7,141 nt of DNA from an uncultured Pseudodesulfovibrio sp. (lineage in GTDB: Bacteria; Desulfobacterota; Desulfovibrionia; Desulfovibrionales; Desulfovibrionaceae), in NCBI GenBank assembly GCA_947259235.1, contig CAMYLL010000134.1, forward strand, positions 1 to 7,141, given 5' to 3'. Below the pieces are notes generated by a model. The model did not search any database. It had not been told where the DNA came from and was given only the letters and a program-made list of their open reading frames with translations. The stretch's first letter is position 1; each line of letters starts with the position of its first letter. The position numbers and the translations under genes are program-made. This document shows positions 5,530 through 7,141 of this stretch, in pieces.

Positions 5530-7068
5530 TCAGAGGCGCAGGCGCGAGAGAATGGTGTCGACCCGGTGGGCGTAGGTGTGCTCGGCCAGGATCAGGTCGC
5601 GCCATGCGTGGCGGAGGGCTTGGGTTTTGCTCTCATCGGCGCGGTGGCTGGCGAAGAGGGGCATGAGCTCGTCCGGGGCGGTGAAGGTCACGGGAGCGGT
5701 GAGCTCCCCGGGGAAGATGGCGAGGCCGGGGTTGGCATCGGTCAGCAGCAGGCCGCCAGCGCACCAGACGTCGAAGTGCCGCTGGGTCAGCCCGGCCGGG
5801 AGCTGCATGCCCGTAACGTTGAGGATGGCTCCGGCTGTGCGGTAAACCGCAGGCAGGGCGGTGTAATAGTCGATCACGGGGCGCACGTCCGCCGTTATGC
5901 CGGGAGTGTGTTTCCAGGCGTCGTCGCCAAAGATCACGGCCTGCGGGCCTGCCTCGCTGAGGCAGCGCGTGCGCCATGCTCGTCCGGCAACCTCGGCCCC
6001 AATGCCCACGCGGCGTATCTCGTTGCCCGGCCACAGGGGGGCGGGCACGCGGGCTCGCCACCAGTGGAAGTCTGGCCGCTGGCCATGGTCGAGCATGGTG
6101 GCGGCTTCGCTCATAAGCGCGGGGTCAGGAGTCAACCCCGCGAAGTACTGCTGTTTCTTCGGGAACTCCGAGCGGCCGACGAAAACGAGCTTGTCGGCAA
6201 GGTCGAGGGCGTTCTGGGGCACAGGGCCGGGTGTGGAGAAAATCTCGGGGCTGGTGGCCAGGGGCAGGTGGTGGACCCAGCGCGCGCCGTTTTCTGTCAG
6301 CGGCCCGATGAAGGTGTGGTCCGTGACAAAGAGCTTCGCGTGTTGCCACGCGGCGGTCTTGACCCCGGTGAGCAGGTGGAAGGGGTTGTCCACCATCCAG
6401 ACGGCGACGGTGGTCCCGGCCTCGCGCAGTATGCCCTGGCCGAGGCCAAACGGCTCCAGCCCGCGGAAATTGACGCTGAGGAACAGCTCGGGCACGCCCT
6501 GGGCCAGAAGCCTGGGCAGTTCCGTGCCGGGCGATCGCTCCAGTGGCTCGGGGTCCATGATCCGCACGCGCCAGCCCCTGGACTCGAAGGCCAGGCGCAA
6601 CTCGCGGCCGAGCAGGTCGCGCTCTGTCGAGGGAATCCAGACGGTCTTGACGGAGGGCGCGGCATGGTTCTGCCTGCCTTCTTTGGCCAGGGCCGCGCGG
6701 GCTGCCAGCGGGGCGAAAAAGGACGGGAACGCCTTGAGCCCCGGGCGGTAGCGGATTACCGTGGCCGACGCCGCGCGCTCGGGAGTGAACGACTCCGGCG
6801 TGATGCGGGTGAAACCGCCTGGGACGCCGAAGTCCCACCCGTCGATCTGACTAATCATGTCCGGACAGTCGACATAGGCGGCGCGGGTGATGGCCGGGAA
6901 ATGCCCGCTCAGGGCCGCAGGGGTCGGGCCGAGGCCGAGGAAAACAACGTCCGGTCCGCCGGGGAGCAGCTCGAACTGTCCCTGGTCGTCGGGCAGGGTC
7001 TGGCCGTTACCCAGTTCGTTGATAACGCGAACTCGGACCGGGCGGGCCTGTGTAGGGCGGTTTGCCAT
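5530..7068 (-). CDS. CgeB/DUF3880-like glycosyltransferase
   Basis: A glycosyltransferase of about 512 residues from the ATG at 7068 (positions below are counted from an in-frame TTG at 7122). It has two Rossmann-like halves. The first starts near VWIPSTERDLLGRELRLAF (161-179) and includes VWMVDNPFHL (241-250), VTDHTF (266-271) and HHLPLATSP (284-292), the DUF3880-like pattern. The second has LVFVGRS (312-318), GDDAWKH (399-405), then WCAGGLLLTDANPGL (453-467) and AEHTYAHRV (513-521), typical of the CgeB-type C-terminal domain. The family transfers sugars from nucleotide-sugar donors, commonly onto surface polysaccharide or protein; the acceptor is unknown. No good ribosome site supports either start, and the frame stays open to the window edge, but a probable divergent gene at 7134 favours the shorter form. 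GC is visibly higher than in the island genes, suggesting resident chromosome. Confidence 0.82.
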   Translation of the reverse strand: MANRPTQARPVRVRVINELGNGQTLPDDQGQFELLPGGPDVVFLGLGPTPAALSGHFPAITRAAYVDCPDMISQIDGWDFGVPGGFTRITPESFTPERAASATVIRYRPGLKAFPSFFAPLAARAALAKEGRQNHAAPSVKTVWIPSTERDLLGRELRLAFESRGWRVRIMDPEPLERSPGTELPRLLAQGVPELFLSVNFRGLEPFGLGQGILREAGTTVAVWMVDNPFHLLTGVKTAAWQHAKLFVTDHTFIGPLTENGARWVHHLPLATSPEIFSTPGPVPQNALDLADKLVFVGRSEFPKKQQYFAGLTPDPALMSEAATMLDHGQRPDFHWWRARVPAPLWPGNEIRRVGIGAEVAGRAWRTRCLSEAGPQAVIFGDDAWKHTPGITADVRPVIDYYTALPAVYRTAGAILNVTGMQLPAGLTQRHFDVWCAGGLLLTDANPGLAIFPGELTAPVTFTAPDELMPLFASHRADESKTQALRHAWRDLILAEHTYAHRVDTILSRLRL

Positions 7069-7133
7069 GCTGTACTTGGCTTTTTCGGCGTATTCGGCTA
7101 CGAATCGCTCCACGCCGAGCAAGGAGCGCTGCC

Positions 7134-7141
7134 ATGAAACA
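7134..7141 (+). CDS. Start of a probable divergent gene (3' part outside window)
   Basis: AAGGAG (7121-7126) lies seven bases before an ATG at 7134, followed by AAA and the window edge. This is the same strong ribosome-site layout seen before other genes here, on the strand opposite the glycosyltransferase. Only two full codons (Met-Lys) are visible, so no product can be named. If real, its promoter would lie in about 7070-7115. Confidence 0.4.

Noticed and set aside
5425..7137. 570-residue plus-strand open frame opposite the glycosyltransferase
   Set aside because: It is an antisense shadow of a GC-rich gene. The minus-strand product has recognisable glycosyltransferase motifs throughout, while this frame has low-complexity Gly/Arg/Glu-rich sequence without motifs.

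Overview
The window looks like the right-hand end of a mobile or accessory island joined to a GC-rich proteobacterial chromosome. The style (GC-rich coding DNA, strong AAGGAG ribosome sites, a tRNA gene with encoded CCA, a CgeB-like glycosyltransferase) recalls Desulfovibrio-type sulfate reducers. That assignment is an impression from sequence character, not a proven placement.

Left part (1-980): the C-terminal half of a ParE/RelE-family toxin enters from the left edge and is followed by a hairpin-plus-T-tract terminator. A second, complete type II toxin-antitoxin pair follows: a ribbon-helix-helix antitoxin overlapping a ParE/RelE toxin, preceded by a perfect 8+8 bp palindrome that is probably its operator. 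A 15-bp-stem terminator sits just before the next gene and shares a 17-base identical block with the first terminator.

Middle part (981-5167): five co-directional, tightly packed genes form an apparent operon bounded by terminators. The first three are a CobS-like MoxR-type AAA+ ATPase, a DUF3150-like protein broken by a -1 frameshift, and a CobT-like protein with an N-terminal HEAAH motif and a C-terminal von Willebrand A (VWA) domain. They overlap by 4 bases at each joint (ATGA, then GTGA). Two small membrane-type proteins follow: a glycine-zipper protein whose zinc-ribbon cysteine pairs lie at its two ends, and a one-helix protein with a very acidic tail. No cobalamin genes are present. 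The set is better read as an AAA+/VWA remodelling machine of a mobile element, with two possible membrane partners, than as a cobaltochelatase.

Right part (5168-7141): a tRNA-Ala(CGC) gene on the minus strand points its 3' end toward the island. Between it and the operon lie its terminator and repeated TTGTAC motifs, two of them exactly 11 bp apart. This layout suits a tRNA-targeted integration junction, although no integrase or second att copy lies in the window. Beyond the tRNA are a minus-strand CgeB/DUF3880-like glycosyltransferase gene of higher GC and the first bases of a probable divergent gene at the right edge.
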